Source of the DNA: Thermodesulfovibrio sp.
Lineage (GTDB): Bacteria > Nitrospirota > Thermodesulfovibrionia > Thermodesulfovibrionales > UBA6898
Reading direction: 5' to 3'
Length of the DNA stretch: 64,000 nucleotides
Assembly (NCBI GenBank): GCA_013824615.1
Contig: PNOC01000008.1
Span: 1-64,000 of the forward strand
This document shows, in pieces, positions 44,963 through 53,857 of the stretch. A program made the translations under genes and the position numbers. Each line of letters starts with the position of its first letter. Within the stretch, counting starts at the first letter, position 1. The notes beneath the pieces were generated by a model. The model was not told the origin of the DNA. It ran no database searches and saw nothing but the letters and a program-made list of their open reading frames with translations.

Positions 44963-45391
44963 ATGGCCACTGTAAAGGCGCTGCTTGAAGTAAAAGAAAA
45001 GGGCTTTTGGACTGTAATAGCTGAAACCACAGCTTATGACGCGTTGCAGATTATGGCCGAAAAAGATGTCGGGGCACTGCTGGTTGTCAGGGGCAGTAAG
45101 CTGTTGGGCATATTTACTGAAAGGGATTATTCAAGAAAGGTTGCCTTGAAGGGAAGGTCGTCCCGTGAGACTCCGGTAGGTGAACTTATGACCACCGCTG
45201 TCTATTGCGTCACCCCGGAGGACACGACTGAAAAATGTATGGCGGTAATGGACGGCAAGCGGATACGCCACCTGCCTGTTTTGGAGAACGGCCATCTTGT
45301 CGGACTGGTGAGTGTCCGTGACGTGGTCAGGATGATCATCTCCGAAAAAGAAGAGAAGATCAAGGACCTTGAACACTATATATCAGGCTGA
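44963..45391 (+). CDS. Two-CBS-domain protein
   Basis: A 142-residue pair of CBS domains (about 12-65 and 75-130) forming one Bateman module, which typically binds adenine nucleotides. The repeats are visible as ALQIMAEKDVGALLVVRGSK with FTERDYSRKV, and CMAVMDGKRIRHLPVLENGH with VSVRDVVRMII. The absence of any attached domain suggests a stand-alone energy sensor or regulator. I use ATG 44963, preceded by GGAGAG, over ATG 44915. The stop overlaps the start of the S4 gene. Confidence 0.87.
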   Translation: MATVKALLEVKEKGFWTVIAETTAYDALQIMAEKDVGALLVVRGSKLLGIFTERDYSRKVALKGRSSRETPVGELMTTAVYCVTPEDTTEKCMAVMDGKRIRHLPVLENGHLVGLVSVRDVVRMIISEKEEKIKDLEHYISG

Positions 45392-45600
45392 TGGAGGAGT
45401 TCAGGCTGGAGCAGCATGAGTTTATAGAACTTCACAGTCTGCTGAAGGTGATGCAGCTCTGCAACAGCGGCGGACAGGCCAAAATGGCGGTTGCAGATGG
45501 GGCTGTTCTGGTAGATGGAGCGGTGGAACTGCGCAAACGCTGCAAAATTCGCAAAGGACAGGTTGTTGAATTCGACAGGCAGCGCATTCTTGTTGTTTAA
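45391..45600 (+). CDS. S4-domain RNA-binding protein (YbcJ-like)
   Basis: A 69-residue S4 domain: IELHSLLKVMQLCNSGGQAK, VADGAVLVDGAVELRKRCKI and the basic RKGQVVEF strand. This matches YbcJ-type S4 proteins that bind structured RNA. The gene starts on the stop codon of the CBS gene (TGATG), so the two are translated together. Which RNA is bound is unknown. Confidence 0.85.
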   Translation: MEEFRLEQHEFIELHSLLKVMQLCNSGGQAKMAVADGAVLVDGAVELRKRCKIRKGQVVEFDRQRILVV

Positions 45601-45707
45601 GCTGTTTGTTTCAGATAAAAATCGGCCCGGTTCCGCTGTGATGTTTGACCGCTGCTGATAATTCCTGTCTTTCTTTTTCTCTATTTTGAAATATGGTAAA
45701 ATGCCCT

Positions 45708-46805
45708 ATGCAAGACGATTCCCTGAAACTCTCCGGCAGTATTTTTATTTACAGAATTTATGACGTTGCCTGGGATATAGACCTGGGGAAGGTCGAGGAA
45801 AGGGTGCGGGAGTCCAGACGTCAGAGCATTGACAGAAAGCGCTTTAGCAAGGCCTTCGAGTTTGCAAATCCGCCACTTTCGCTCAGACTGAAGGCCTTTG
45901 AAAAATTGCTTCACGGTGAGCCCCATACGGTCAACGCGTATGCAAAGATATATGATTACGGGGTGCTGAGCGTTATTTTCGAAATACCGGTCAGGGATAT
46001 CGGGATAAAAGCTTTCGAATGCCTGGCAAGCAATGTTGAGGAGCCCTTCAGGGAAGATTTTCGCGTGGAACTTGGACGTCTCATATCTGACCTTGGGGAT
46101 GCCCTTCATCAGGTGAATCAGGGCAGCATCGAAGAAGACTATACGATTTATTACCTCAGACAACTGACCCCGGAAAAGACCGCCAGAGAGCTGCTTCAGA
46201 TCTGTGACATAGGGAGTCTTCTTTTATATGAGGAGGGGGAAATTCCCCCGAGCCGGATGACAAAGGACGAACTGCTTTCCTTCAGCTTTTCATATTCGGA
46301 CAAGGATCTCGTTGTCCTCAGCTGGGACAAGGCCTTTGTTTTTGAACCGGGCGGGAGCATGGACATTCCCGATCTCCTCGAGTTTGCGAATGCACAGCTT
46401 CTTGAACTCAGAGTCTATGATGATATGGTTGACCGGGAGCTTGACAGTATCAACGAAAGTATTGTGGCAGAGGTTTCCCCGTCGATATGGAAGATCAAGC
46501 GCTATGAGAAACTGGCGACAAGGGCAATGCGTACGGTCATGGATCTGACCGGTATCACCGAAAAGATCGACAACTCCCTCAAGGTGACCGAAGACGTCTA
46601 TTATGCAAGGGTTTATGCATCAGCCCTCTCGCTCTTTAAAGTCCAGCAGTGGGAGAAGAGTATTGACCGGAAAATCAATATAGCCTCAAGGGTCTACGAC
46701 ATGCTCTACCGGGAGATCGCAAACAAGCGGACCGAGCTCCTTGAAGTGATTATCGTCATACTTATTGCTATCGAAATACTTTTGTTCCTTATTATGAAGC
46801 TCTGA
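45708..46805 (+). CDS. Protein with C-terminal membrane helix, distantly RMD1/DUF155-like
   Basis: A 365-residue protein. The N-terminal 300 residues are soluble and partly helical. The C-terminal segment (TELLEVIIVILIAIEILLFL) is a membrane helix preceded by SIDRKINIASRVYDMLYREI, which resembles the RMD1/DUF155 end of yeast and bacterial proteins. That likeness is weak. Function unknown. I start at ATG 45708: an extended -10 (TGGTAAAAT, 45694-45702) ends five bases before it, so translation may be leaderless; an in-frame ATG at 45693 lies upstream of that box. Confidence 0.55.
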   Translation: MQDDSLKLSGSIFIYRIYDVAWDIDLGKVEERVRESRRQSIDRKRFSKAFEFANPPLSLRLKAFEKLLHGEPHTVNAYAKIYDYGVLSVIFEIPVRDIGIKAFECLASNVEEPFREDFRVELGRLISDLGDALHQVNQGSIEEDYTIYYLRQLTPEKTARELLQICDIGSLLLYEEGEIPPSRMTKDELLSFSFSYSDKDLVVLSWDKAFVFEPGGSMDIPDLLEFANAQLLELRVYDDMVDRELDSINESIVAEVSPSIWKIKRYEKLATRAMRTVMDLTGITEKIDNSLKVTEDVYYARVYASALSLFKVQQWEKSIDRKINIASRVYDMLYREIANKRTELLEVIIVILIAIEILLFLIMKL

Positions 46806-46847
46806 GGGTGCGCAACAGCACTGCTCAGTTGCAGGATCCTGTCAGGC

Positions 46848-49694
46848 TTAAGTCCCAAGACCCTTGATGGCTGTTCTGAAGGCAGCATAGTCGCTTTCAG
46901 TGGCCGCCATAAAACCGGTGCAGTCCTTGCCCATGGATGTGAGGACAGCCAGATCATCCTTTCTGGAGCTGTCGAGAGATACAAGCGCATTTCTTATTGC
47001 CTTTATCGTTGCGTCATCGAGCGAGGTGTTGCCGCATATGTTGAACTCAGGGATTTCGGCTGATAGACCGAGAATCTTAAGCCCCCGTTCCTTGTATCTT
47101 TCGGCGGTCTCTTCCATCATGGCCCCGGCCTCAAATTCACCGCTGAGCACTCCATCGGCGACACTGGTGTGGTTCCCAAGAAATTTATAGCTTTTTAGAT
47201 CATTGGTCATGACCCCCGCTTCCCTGAGTACGGCAAGCGGAATAACATGGCCTGTGGCGGAGTTCTCGCTTGTAAAGGCCATGGACCGCCCTTTCAGCTC
47301 GGAAACAGATTGCAGTCCGGAGCCGGCGCTGACCACGATTGCCGCCCGGTGGAAGGGCTTGCCCTTGCGGAGCGCCTTTGCAATCACCGTAACCCCGTAT
47401 TTACTGTTTGCATAAATATAGTCGGCCGGGCCCATGGCGCAGAGCTGCGTGATATTTTCTCCTATCTCCCGGACGGCACTCTCCATATCGATCGAGACCC
47501 GAAGGTCCACCTTTCTCCCCAGTTGTCCGCTCAAATATGCAGAGAGTGGCGCAAATTTTCTGAACATGATCGAGGGTGCCTGCAGAGGGACAACCCCGAG
47601 CCTCAGGGAGTGGGTCTGTTTGCCGGAAAATCTGAACCGCTCCATTTCAGCCCCGAGCAGTTCGACTTCTTTCTGGAGGTTCATAAGCTCCGCGCTGACC
47701 CTGAAAGCGAGCTTTCTGTTTTCGAGAGGGATTTCCTTTACAGATTCGATATCCCTCAGGATGCTCTCCGAACTCTTTCTGTGTTCGCTGAGGGCACGGG
47801 ATATCTGGCGGCTTTTCTCCGAGACGAGTTCCGTTGTCTCTGCTATCCTGCCGCTGCTCGTTGCCTGTTCGCTCGTTGCCTTGCTTACCGCCCCGGAGAG
47901 TTTGCGCATCTCTTCAGCCGTCTGCTTGATGAGCGCCACCCCTTTAGCCTGCTCAGCGGTGGCGCGCGCAATATTTTCTATCATGGTCTTCACCCGTCCG
48001 GTTGCCTCCATGATCTGGACCGCAGCCCGGGCCTGTTCACCGGTTGACCTTCGTATCGAGAGAGTCATCTCCGTCGCCTTTTGAGAGCTGTGCAGAACCG
48101 TTCCGAAGATTTTTTCGGCCTCGCCCGCCAGTCTGAGCCCACCCTCTACCGAGTCGTTGCCTTTCCTCATGGCCACCTGAGCATTTTCAACTTCTTTCTG
48201 GATTGCCTGAATTAAAAGGGCGATCTCCTCTGCAGAAGCCCCGGTCCTCTCCGAAAGGTCCCGCATTTCAGAGGCAACAACCGAGAAGCCCTTGCCGTGC
48301 TCCCCTGCCTGAGACGCCAGGATGGTGGCATTCAGCGACAGAAGGTACGTCTCATCATTTACCGACTGAATGACGCGCAGTATCTTCCAGATTTCCGTTG
48401 ATCTTTTGCCGAGGGCGCCTATGCAGAGGGCAGTGTTCTGAACAGAGGTTTCGATCTCTTTCATGCCGTCGATTGTTCGGGCGATCGAGTCCATGCCCAG
48501 TGTTGCTGCATCGCTGGTGACCTTTTCCGAGAGCAGTGCAGACTCCTTTGCATGGGCCTCAACTTCCCTGATTGAAGCCGCAATCTCGGAGATTGCCGTC
48601 ACGGTTTCTTCCGAGTCTGCGGAGAGCTTTTCCGAACTGTCCGCCACCTCCCTGAGCGAAGCAGAAAGTTCATCAATGGAAGAGGAGGAGGCCTCCACCG
48701 TCCTGTCGAGATGGTGAATGTTTTCATTGATCTGCCTGATGCTGGATACCATCTGCTCTATTGATGCAGATGCATCTTCAGCTGAAAATGCAAGCTCGTC
48801 GGTGTTGGCGGCAATCCCGGTTGCGGTCGCGTTCAGCTCCTCAACAGAGAGAGCGATGCTGCCGGTTGCCGCAGTCTCGGCTTCGGCTCCCTTCCGCACC
48901 TTCTCGGTTTCCAGGTCGACCGCGGCGACAACCTTCAATATCCTGTCCGACAGTTCCTTGATCCGCTGAAGTACCACCTCGAGGGAGAGAAAAGACTCTT
49001 TCAGAAGTGTGCTGAGCCTCCCGATTTCATCGTCACCCGCAATCTGAACCTCAAAGGCAAGATCGCCCGAGGCAATCCTGGCCGAGGCCGCCTCGATGGA
49101 CTTGACCGGTGCAATGACCATCTTTCGGAGCAGTATCCAGAGCAGCAGGCTGAAGCAGAGCGAGGCGATAATGGTTATAACGATTACTATGGTAATGAGT
49201 GCCATGGCCTTCTTGTACTCTTTTTCGATCGTCACCGATATTTTTACGGCCCCGAGAAGGTCCTTATCCGATCCGTGGCAGGCATGGCAGGACGGAATAT
49301 TTTTCAGGGGAAGATAATAAATAATCCGGGATTTTTCCCGCAGCATTAAACGGTCTCTGCCTGATTTCAGCTTCTGCATTGCGTCCGCCTCCTGAACCGG
49401 AGAGTCTTTATTAAAGGCCGGGCGCCCTTCAGCATCGAAGACCGTTATATTTTCGATTCCCCTGCTCCTGCCCATGTCCTCGATAAGTTTTTTGGCAATA
49501 TCTTTTCGTCCCTCGACCATGGTTGTCTCGAGATTCCGGAAGATGATATCCGCAGTTTTTTCAGTGCCGTATTCTGCAACACTGTACAGGGTTGCCTTTT
49601 GAATCGCTACCGACATAATGCCCGCAATAGCAATGCCGACAATCAGCATGCTGCCGACAACGGCCAGAATCTTGAATTCGAGACGTTTTTTCAT
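46848..49694 (-). CDS. Chemoreceptor with periplasmic c-haem motif and a C-terminal PhnD-like binding domain
   Basis: A 948-residue protein with five recognisable parts. A first membrane helix (about 8-30) is followed by a periplasmic sensor with a c-type haem motif, CHACH (136-140), in a region ending GSDKDLLGAVKIS, like haem sensor domains of the DUF3365 kind. A second membrane helix (about 163-188) leads to HAMP (about 189-242) and a long methyl-accepting rod (about 250-650) whose tip IQSVNDETYLLSLNATILAS and GKGFSVVASEMRDLSE departs from the canonical QTNLLALNAAIEAA. The last ~250 residues (about 696-945) are a PhnD/SsuA-type substrate-binding domain (GVVPLQAPSIM, AMGPADYIYA, LKGRSMAFTSENSATGHVIP). 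Two membrane helices place that domain in the cytoplasm. I know no such protein; no che genes lie nearby. Confidence 0.85.
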   Translation of the reverse strand: MKKRLEFKILAVVGSMLIVGIAIAGIMSVAIQKATLYSVAEYGTEKTADIIFRNLETTMVEGRKDIAKKLIEDMGRSRGIENITVFDAEGRPAFNKDSPVQEADAMQKLKSGRDRLMLREKSRIIYYLPLKNIPSCHACHGSDKDLLGAVKISVTIEKEYKKAMALITIVIVITIIASLCFSLLLWILLRKMVIAPVKSIEAASARIASGDLAFEVQIAGDDEIGRLSTLLKESFLSLEVVLQRIKELSDRILKVVAAVDLETEKVRKGAEAETAATGSIALSVEELNATATGIAANTDELAFSAEDASASIEQMVSSIRQINENIHHLDRTVEASSSSIDELSASLREVADSSEKLSADSEETVTAISEIAASIREVEAHAKESALLSEKVTSDAATLGMDSIARTIDGMKEIETSVQNTALCIGALGKRSTEIWKILRVIQSVNDETYLLSLNATILASQAGEHGKGFSVVASEMRDLSERTGASAEEIALLIQAIQKEVENAQVAMRKGNDSVEGGLRLAGEAEKIFGTVLHSSQKATEMTLSIRRSTGEQARAAVQIMEATGRVKTMIENIARATAEQAKGVALIKQTAEEMRKLSGAVSKATSEQATSSGRIAETTELVSEKSRQISRALSEHRKSSESILRDIESVKEIPLENRKLAFRVSAELMNLQKEVELLGAEMERFRFSGKQTHSLRLGVVPLQAPSIMFRKFAPLSAYLSGQLGRKVDLRVSIDMESAVREIGENITQLCAMGPADYIYANSKYGVTVIAKALRKGKPFHRAAIVVSAGSGLQSVSELKGRSMAFTSENSATGHVIPLAVLREAGVMTNDLKSYKFLGNHTSVADGVLSGEFEAGAMMEETAERYKERGLKILGLSAEIPEFNICGNTSLDDATIKAIRNALVSLDSSRKDDLAVLTSMGKDCTGFMAATESDYAAFRTAIKGLGT

Positions 49695-49812
49695 ACCATT
49701 AGGGTGAACCCGTCAGGCGAAAAAGAATTGGCTGCGGTTTCAGGGCTGCAGAGATTTGGGAATATTTTTTGCCAGAGTATTGACCAAAATCTTGAATCGT
49801 CCGGGGGTCTCA

Positions 49813-50739
49813 TCATCCTCTCCGCCGGTCTATTTTATAGGCGCTCCCGGTGAACTGCTTTGCATATTTTTTCATTTCGCTGGCAACCTCCGTCATTTCG
49901 CCATAGTGTGAAAAAGGTTTTGCCGTATTCAGGGCTATTCCCACAGAGATTGAGATGAAAGGAAATACCTGTTTCTTCCCCCCCCGGTCAACCGATTCAA
50001 TCGATCGCTCAGTCCTGTCGCCCGGATCGTAGAAGGTAGGGATGATCTGGTCAAAGTTTCGGAGGATCTCAGCAGCGGTTTCCTCCAGCAGCGAGGCAGA
50101 GGTTATAAAGACAAAGTCATCGCCCCCGATGTGGCCGACAAAACTATCATGGGGCTGTTTCGATTTTACAATATTCAGAATCAGCCGCCCGACCATCTTC
50201 AGGACTTCATCCCCCCTGCTGAATCCGTACTTGTCATTAAAGGGTTTGAAAAAGTCGAGATCGGCATAGGCAAGGGCAAAGGTATCCAGGTTGTTCAACC
50301 GTGTCTGGACCTGCTTCATAATGGCGATGTTTCCGGGCAGGCGGGTCAGGGGGTTAATGTCCACGACCCGTTCGGCCCGGCTGAGGCAGAGGGCCACCCG
50401 CATCAGCAGGTCAGTCTCTATGCGCGAACTGTTCAGGTAATCATCTACCAGAAGCTGCTCCCAGGTCCTGAACGGTTGCTCCCCGGTAAAAATAGCGAGG
50501 ACAGGAAGCTGGCCGAAGATAGGGTCGCTTTTAAGGCCGTTCAACAGGCTTATCGTCATCTCGTCCCCGGCATCAATCGTGATGATCATAAGGTCAGGAA
50601 TGGCATTATAGATGAAATCGAGAGAGGACTGTATATTCGAAAAACTCGACACCCGGTAGGTATTTCCGAGGATCTTTTCGATTACCGTTTTCAGGGCAAT
50701 CTCTCCGGTTATCAGGACGATGGAATGAAGGTTATTCAT
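49813..50739 (-). CDS. Receiver-like domain plus GGDEF domain (GGDDF variant)
   Basis: A 308-residue protein. A response-regulator-like domain fills the first ~120 residues, but its acceptor aspartate is not clear (PDLMIITIDAGDE). The C-terminal ~170 residues form a GGDEF domain with YADLDFFKPFNDKYGFSRGD and the active-site loop HIGGDDFVFI. The fourth residue is Asp rather than Glu, which may lower diguanylate cyclase activity. The upstream inhibitory RxxD is replaced (QPHD). It overlaps the HDOD gene by eight bases within a three-gene leftward unit. No trans membrane segments. It could also act as a c-di-GMP receptor. Confidence 0.82.
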   Translation of the reverse strand: MNNLHSIVLITGEIALKTVIEKILGNTYRVSSFSNIQSSLDFIYNAIPDLMIITIDAGDEMTISLLNGLKSDPIFGQLPVLAIFTGEQPFRTWEQLLVDDYLNSSRIETDLLMRVALCLSRAERVVDINPLTRLPGNIAIMKQVQTRLNNLDTFALAYADLDFFKPFNDKYGFSRGDEVLKMVGRLILNIVKSKQPHDSFVGHIGGDDFVFITSASLLEETAAEILRNFDQIIPTFYDPGDRTERSIESVDRGGKKQVFPFISISVGIALNTAKPFSHYGEMTEVASEMKKYAKQFTGSAYKIDRRRG

Positions 50740-51568
50740 CCTGAAAAAGAAAATCGTCAGAATGCATCAGGCTTTCGTCCATTTCTTTGAGGATCTCCTT
50801 TATGTCTTCTTCAGAGAGGTCAAGAATTTTCCAGGCCTCCGGATGGACTGCCGGTACATGGGTATCTCCCGGAAACCCGAAGCCTCTGGCCCGTATCAGG
50901 ATATCAGCGAGATGGACAACCGCAGTCTCGACCGGAAGGTTTTTCGAAAGGTGCGGCTTATGGTGATAGCCGATGATCTCGACCAGACCCTTGGGGAAAT
51001 TCCATTTCTGAGCAATCCAGGCGCCGGCCGTGGCATGAGTCAATCCGTAGTGAGCGTCCTCTGCCTCAAAAATAAAGACATTCCGCGCAGCAGTGTCAGC
51101 CAGGATTTTTTCATATTCTTCCGGAAACTTCAGGCTCAGGGCCACTTTGCCAATATCATGCAGCAGTGCGGCGACGGAAACCTCTTCAGGCTCTTCCAGG
51201 CCCTTTTTCTTTGCAATGATACGGGCGGTTACTGCACAGCCCATAGAATGACCCCAAAGTCCTACCATGGATTTTTCCATGATTTCGAATACCGATACGC
51301 CGAAAAGCATCCCGCGTACGACATTAAGACCCAACAGCAGCAGCGCCTGGCTTACCGAGGAGATCCTGCCTGAAAAACCATAGATAGGAGAATTGACCAC
51401 CTTCAGTACCCGGGAGGTGAGCACCGGGTCGGTGGCCACAAACGCACCGATTTCATTAAGGGAGACCTTCGGGTTTTCTATCACCTTCAGGATGCTCTTC
51501 AGGACAGTTGGGATGGTCGGCAGGGTATCGATGCTTTCAAGCTGTGCGCGCAGTTCGCCGGCATCCAT
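50732..51568 (-). CDS. HDOD-domain protein
   Basis: A 278-residue HDOD protein. The pattern LPTIPTVLKSILKVIENPKV, EIGAFVATDPVLTSRVLKVVNSPIYG, VSVAALLHDIGKVAL and LPVETAVVHLADIL is diagnostic. The HD pair is retained (LLHDIGK), unlike many HDOD proteins, so catalysis is possible. HDOD proteins commonly regulate motility and virulence and appear next to c-di-GMP genes. It begins one base before the small upstream gene ends and overlaps the GGDEF gene. Confidence 0.85.
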   Translation of the reverse strand: MDAGELRAQLESIDTLPTIPTVLKSILKVIENPKVSLNEIGAFVATDPVLTSRVLKVVNSPIYGFSGRISSVSQALLLLGLNVVRGMLFGVSVFEIMEKSMVGLWGHSMGCAVTARIIAKKKGLEEPEEVSVAALLHDIGKVALSLKFPEEYEKILADTAARNVFIFEAEDAHYGLTHATAGAWIAQKWNFPKGLVEIIGYHHKPHLSKNLPVETAVVHLADILIRARGFGFPGDTHVPAVHPEAWKILDLSEEDIKEILKEMDESLMHSDDFLFQDE

Positions 51569-51865
51569 CTATGATGTTACCCCTTTGATCTGTTCTTCAA
51601 AAAGACGTTTAATCAGGGCCATATACGGCTCGTTTTCGGTTTTTTTGAAACGCTCGGAAAGTTCGGCGAGCAGCTCCTCCGGAGGTTTTTCATCCTGGGC
51701 CTCTGCAATGATACTGACGTTTTCGATGCTCATTTTTTCGAGCCTCTGGATCAGTGAGTCGGAGAGTTCCGTGTTCTCACCGAGCAGGATCATGCCGCTT
51801 TCATTCCTGACCGGCTTGGCGAGCTTCATTCCCGGCTTCAGTTTGCTGATTAATACCTTGGGCAC
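51569..51865 (-). CDS. Small protein opening the HDOD-GGDEF operon
   Basis: A 98-residue protein with an N-terminal stretch MPKVLISKLKPGMKLAKPVR and GMILLGENTELSDSLIQRLE that resembles the PilZ-associated or HD-GYP-leading segment found before some c-di-GMP proteins. A C-terminal acidic helix (EELLAELSERFKK) follows. Its job is unknown; it abuts HDOD with no gap. AGGAGG precedes the ATG (51869-51875 region). I call it a putative regulatory partner of the next two genes. Confidence 0.65.
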   Translation of the reverse strand: MPKVLISKLKPGMKLAKPVRNESGMILLGENTELSDSLIQRLEKMSIENVSIIAEAQDEKPPEELLAELSERFKKTENEPYMALIKRLFEEQIKGVTS

Positions 51866-51995
51866 GCACTACCTCCTGAAAGATAACCAACTGCAGATAT
51901 TGTATCATATCAAGTCTATCACAAATGAGGCGGAAGAGAGCAGGGGTTTTTTGTCTGTTTGCCTCTCCTGTAGATTTCCCGGTAGAATAATAAGC

Positions 51996-52538
51996 ATGAA
52001 CAGAAGCAACAGCAGAAATAACGCATTCATTATTGCAGGACTACTGATTATTCTGGCATTAAGCTTCACGGGGCTGTATGCCGCTGAGAAGCCGGTCTCA
52101 CCTTTTGAGATCGATAAACTTGGAAAGGCCCCGGAGTTTGAGCTGAAGGACCTCAACGGTACCAAATTTTTATCGTCATCGCTGAAGGGGAAAGTCTACC
52201 TTCTGAACTTCTGGGCCCCCTGGTGCCCGGCCTGTATCGAGGAGCTGCCGTCGCTTCAGGTGCTCTCCAAAGACAAGGCTCTTAAGGCAAAGGGGTTTCA
52301 GGTTATTGCTGTCTCGGTGGACCAGTCCCCCTCTGATGCAAAAAGTCTGCTCAGAAAAAAAGCGCCTGATTTGTTTACCCTGGTTGATGGCAGCAAGGCT
52401 GTTGCCAGGCAGTTCAAGGTGTTTTCACTCCCGACGACCTTTCTCATTGATAAAAATGGCATGATCAAAGAGAAGTTCTTCGGAGAATACGACTGGACCG
52501 ACAAAGAGATCCGGGAGAAGATCGAGAAGCTGCTTTAG
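51996..52538 (+). CDS. TlpA/ResA-type thioredoxin-like protein
   Basis: A 180-residue exported thiol-disulfide protein. The N-terminus is a membrane anchor or signal (FIIAGLLIILALSFTGLYA). The redox site is CPAC in WAPWCPACIEELP; WCPAC is typical of TlpA/ResA-like proteins that reduce apocytochrome c or other periplasmic cysteines. The cis-proline loop is LPTTFLID. I start at ATG 51996; the open frame extends far upstream only because the opposite HDOD and small genes allow it. A role with the CcsA/ResB system is plausible. Confidence 0.85.
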   Translation: MNRSNSRNNAFIIAGLLIILALSFTGLYAAEKPVSPFEIDKLGKAPEFELKDLNGTKFLSSSLKGKVYLLNFWAPWCPACIEELPSLQVLSKDKALKAKGFQVIAVSVDQSPSDAKSLLRKKAPDLFTLVDGSKAVARQFKVFSLPTTFLIDKNGMIKEKFFGEYDWTDKEIREKIEKLL

Positions 52539-52561
52539 CTGCACGGATTAAGCGGACATTT

Positions 52562-52777
52562 CTATTTTGGCTTGATATCCTGACGAAGATATAGATAGTG
52601 GCGATAATCATTAGCCCACTCGACAAATATTGCATCATCCGCCAGCTTCCCACGGCTGTATTGGTCAAAAAACTCCTCAGAGCCCATCTGCTGCTGACTT
52701 TCGTAGGAATTCAGCCGTTTGGCCACCGCAATCAGCGCGTCCAGAGGTGATGTGTATTGAATCGTTTGCTTAAGCAT
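52562..52777 (-). CDS. Small orphan protein, antitoxin-like
   Basis: A 71-residue protein (MLKQTIQYTSPLDALIAVAK, then SEEFFDQYSRGKLADDAIFVEWANDYRHYL split by a few residues). The EEFF...GKLADDA..VEWA pattern resembles the short partner encoded beside some TumE/DUF6516-type toxins. No toxin gene is adjacent here, so it may be an orphan antitoxin or an unrelated protein. The likeness is from memory and weak. Confidence 0.45.
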   Translation of the reverse strand: MLKQTIQYTSPLDALIAVAKRLNSYESQQQMGSEEFFDQYSRGKLADDAIFVEWANDYRHYLYLRQDIKPK

Positions 52778-52882
52778 GCAACCTGCTTTGTTAACTCCTG
52801 AGTTTAGCTTCCTGCTTTAATTTACCCTATCGATCAAATTATCGGCAAGGTGCAATTCCGCTGCAGATTGGTTATCAGGTTT

Positions 52883-53857
52883 TCAGTTCCAGAGATGACA
52901 GGCTACTCGTCTTCCCTGATATTCCCTCAGTGCAGGAACTTCCCGGTCACATGGCTCAAACTTCTTCGGGCAGCGCGGATGAAACGGGCAGCCTGACGGC
53001 AGGTTTATCGGACTTGGGGCCTCACCCTTGACCGCACCGGCCCTTTCTCCCCCGCCCTGTGCTGCGGAAATTTTAGGCGCAGATTCCAGCAGCATGACAG
53101 TATAGGGATGCAGCGGTTGGTCAAAGAGATCGGCAGTCGGGGCGTATTCAACGATCTTGCCGAGGTACATGACGCCGACCATATCGCTGAGGTAATGCAC
53201 AACTCTCAGGTCATGGCTGATGAAGAGAAAAGAAATTCCGGTCTTCTGCTTAAGATCCATCAGGAGGTTGATGATCTGGGCCTGGATCGATACATCCAGT
53301 GCGGACAAGGGCTCGTCCGCCACAATCAGTTCGGGAGATACAGCCAGGGCGCGCGCGATGCAGATCCTCTGCCGCTGACCGCCACTGAACTCATGGGGAT
53401 AGCGGTTCAGGACTTCCGGGCCGAGCCCGACCTGAGAGAGAATATTTACAGCAGCGCCCTTCATATCCTGCTTTTTGGCAAGCTTATGGATTATGAGTGG
53501 TTCGGTGACAGTATCGAAGACCGTCCTGCGCGGGTTCAGTGAAGCAAAAGGGTCCTGGAAGATTATCTGCGCAGATTTTCTGAAAGCCTTGAGCGCATCC
53601 CCCCTGAGATTCAAGACATTCTGGCCCTTGAAAGATACCTCCCCGGACGTCGGCGCTATGAGCCGGAGGACTAGCCGCGCCAGGGTAGATTTCCCGCAGC
53701 CGCTCTCGCCTACCAGGGCGAGAACCTTGTCCTTTTCGATCGAAAAATCTACACCGTCCACAGCCCGCAGAAGGGAATCCTTACGGCCAAATCCGGTTTT
53801 GATTCCACCCCTGACGGGGTAATGTTTTGTTAGCGCGGTTACCTTCAGGAGTTCCAT
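52883..53857 (-). CDS. oppF: Peptide ABC transporter ATP-binding protein, OppF/DppF-type
   Basis: A 324-residue ABC ATPase for oligopeptide or nickel import. Walker [11 protein letters not shown]-loop, signature LSGGQ ([15 protein letters not shown]), Walker [14 protein letters not shown] and H-loop [13 protein letters not shown] are intact. The C-terminal oligopeptide-transporter extension includes [16 protein letters not shown], a cysteine-rich motif that in this family can hold an iron-sulfur cluster. It overlaps the oppD-like gene by 13 bases. Permease and binding-protein genes are not in the window. Confidence 0.92.
   Translation of the reverse strand: MELLKVTALTKHYPVRGGIKTGFGRKDSLLRAVDGVDFSIEKDKVLALVGESGCGKSTLARLVLRLIAPTSGEVSFKGQNVLNLRGDALKAFRKSAQIIFQDPFASLNPRRTVFDTVTEPLIIHKLAKKQDMKGAAVNILSQVGLGPEVLNRYPHEFSGGQRQRICIARALAVSPELIVADEPLSALDVSIQAQIINLLMDLKQKTGISFLFISHDLRVVHYLSDMVGVMYLGKIVEYAPTADLFDQPLHPYTVMLLESAPKISAAQGGGERAGAVKGEAPSPINLPSGCPFHPRCPKKFEPCDREVPALREYQGRRVACHLWN

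Noticed and set aside
47247-48047. Rightward 266-codon frame opposite the chemoreceptor
   Set aside because: Antisense shadow of the repetitive MCP rod; composition is low-complexity and no start signal is present.
51393-51995. Upstream extension of the TlpA-like frame
   Set aside because: It lies opposite HDOD and the small gene; the signal peptide and family resemblance begin at ATG 51996.
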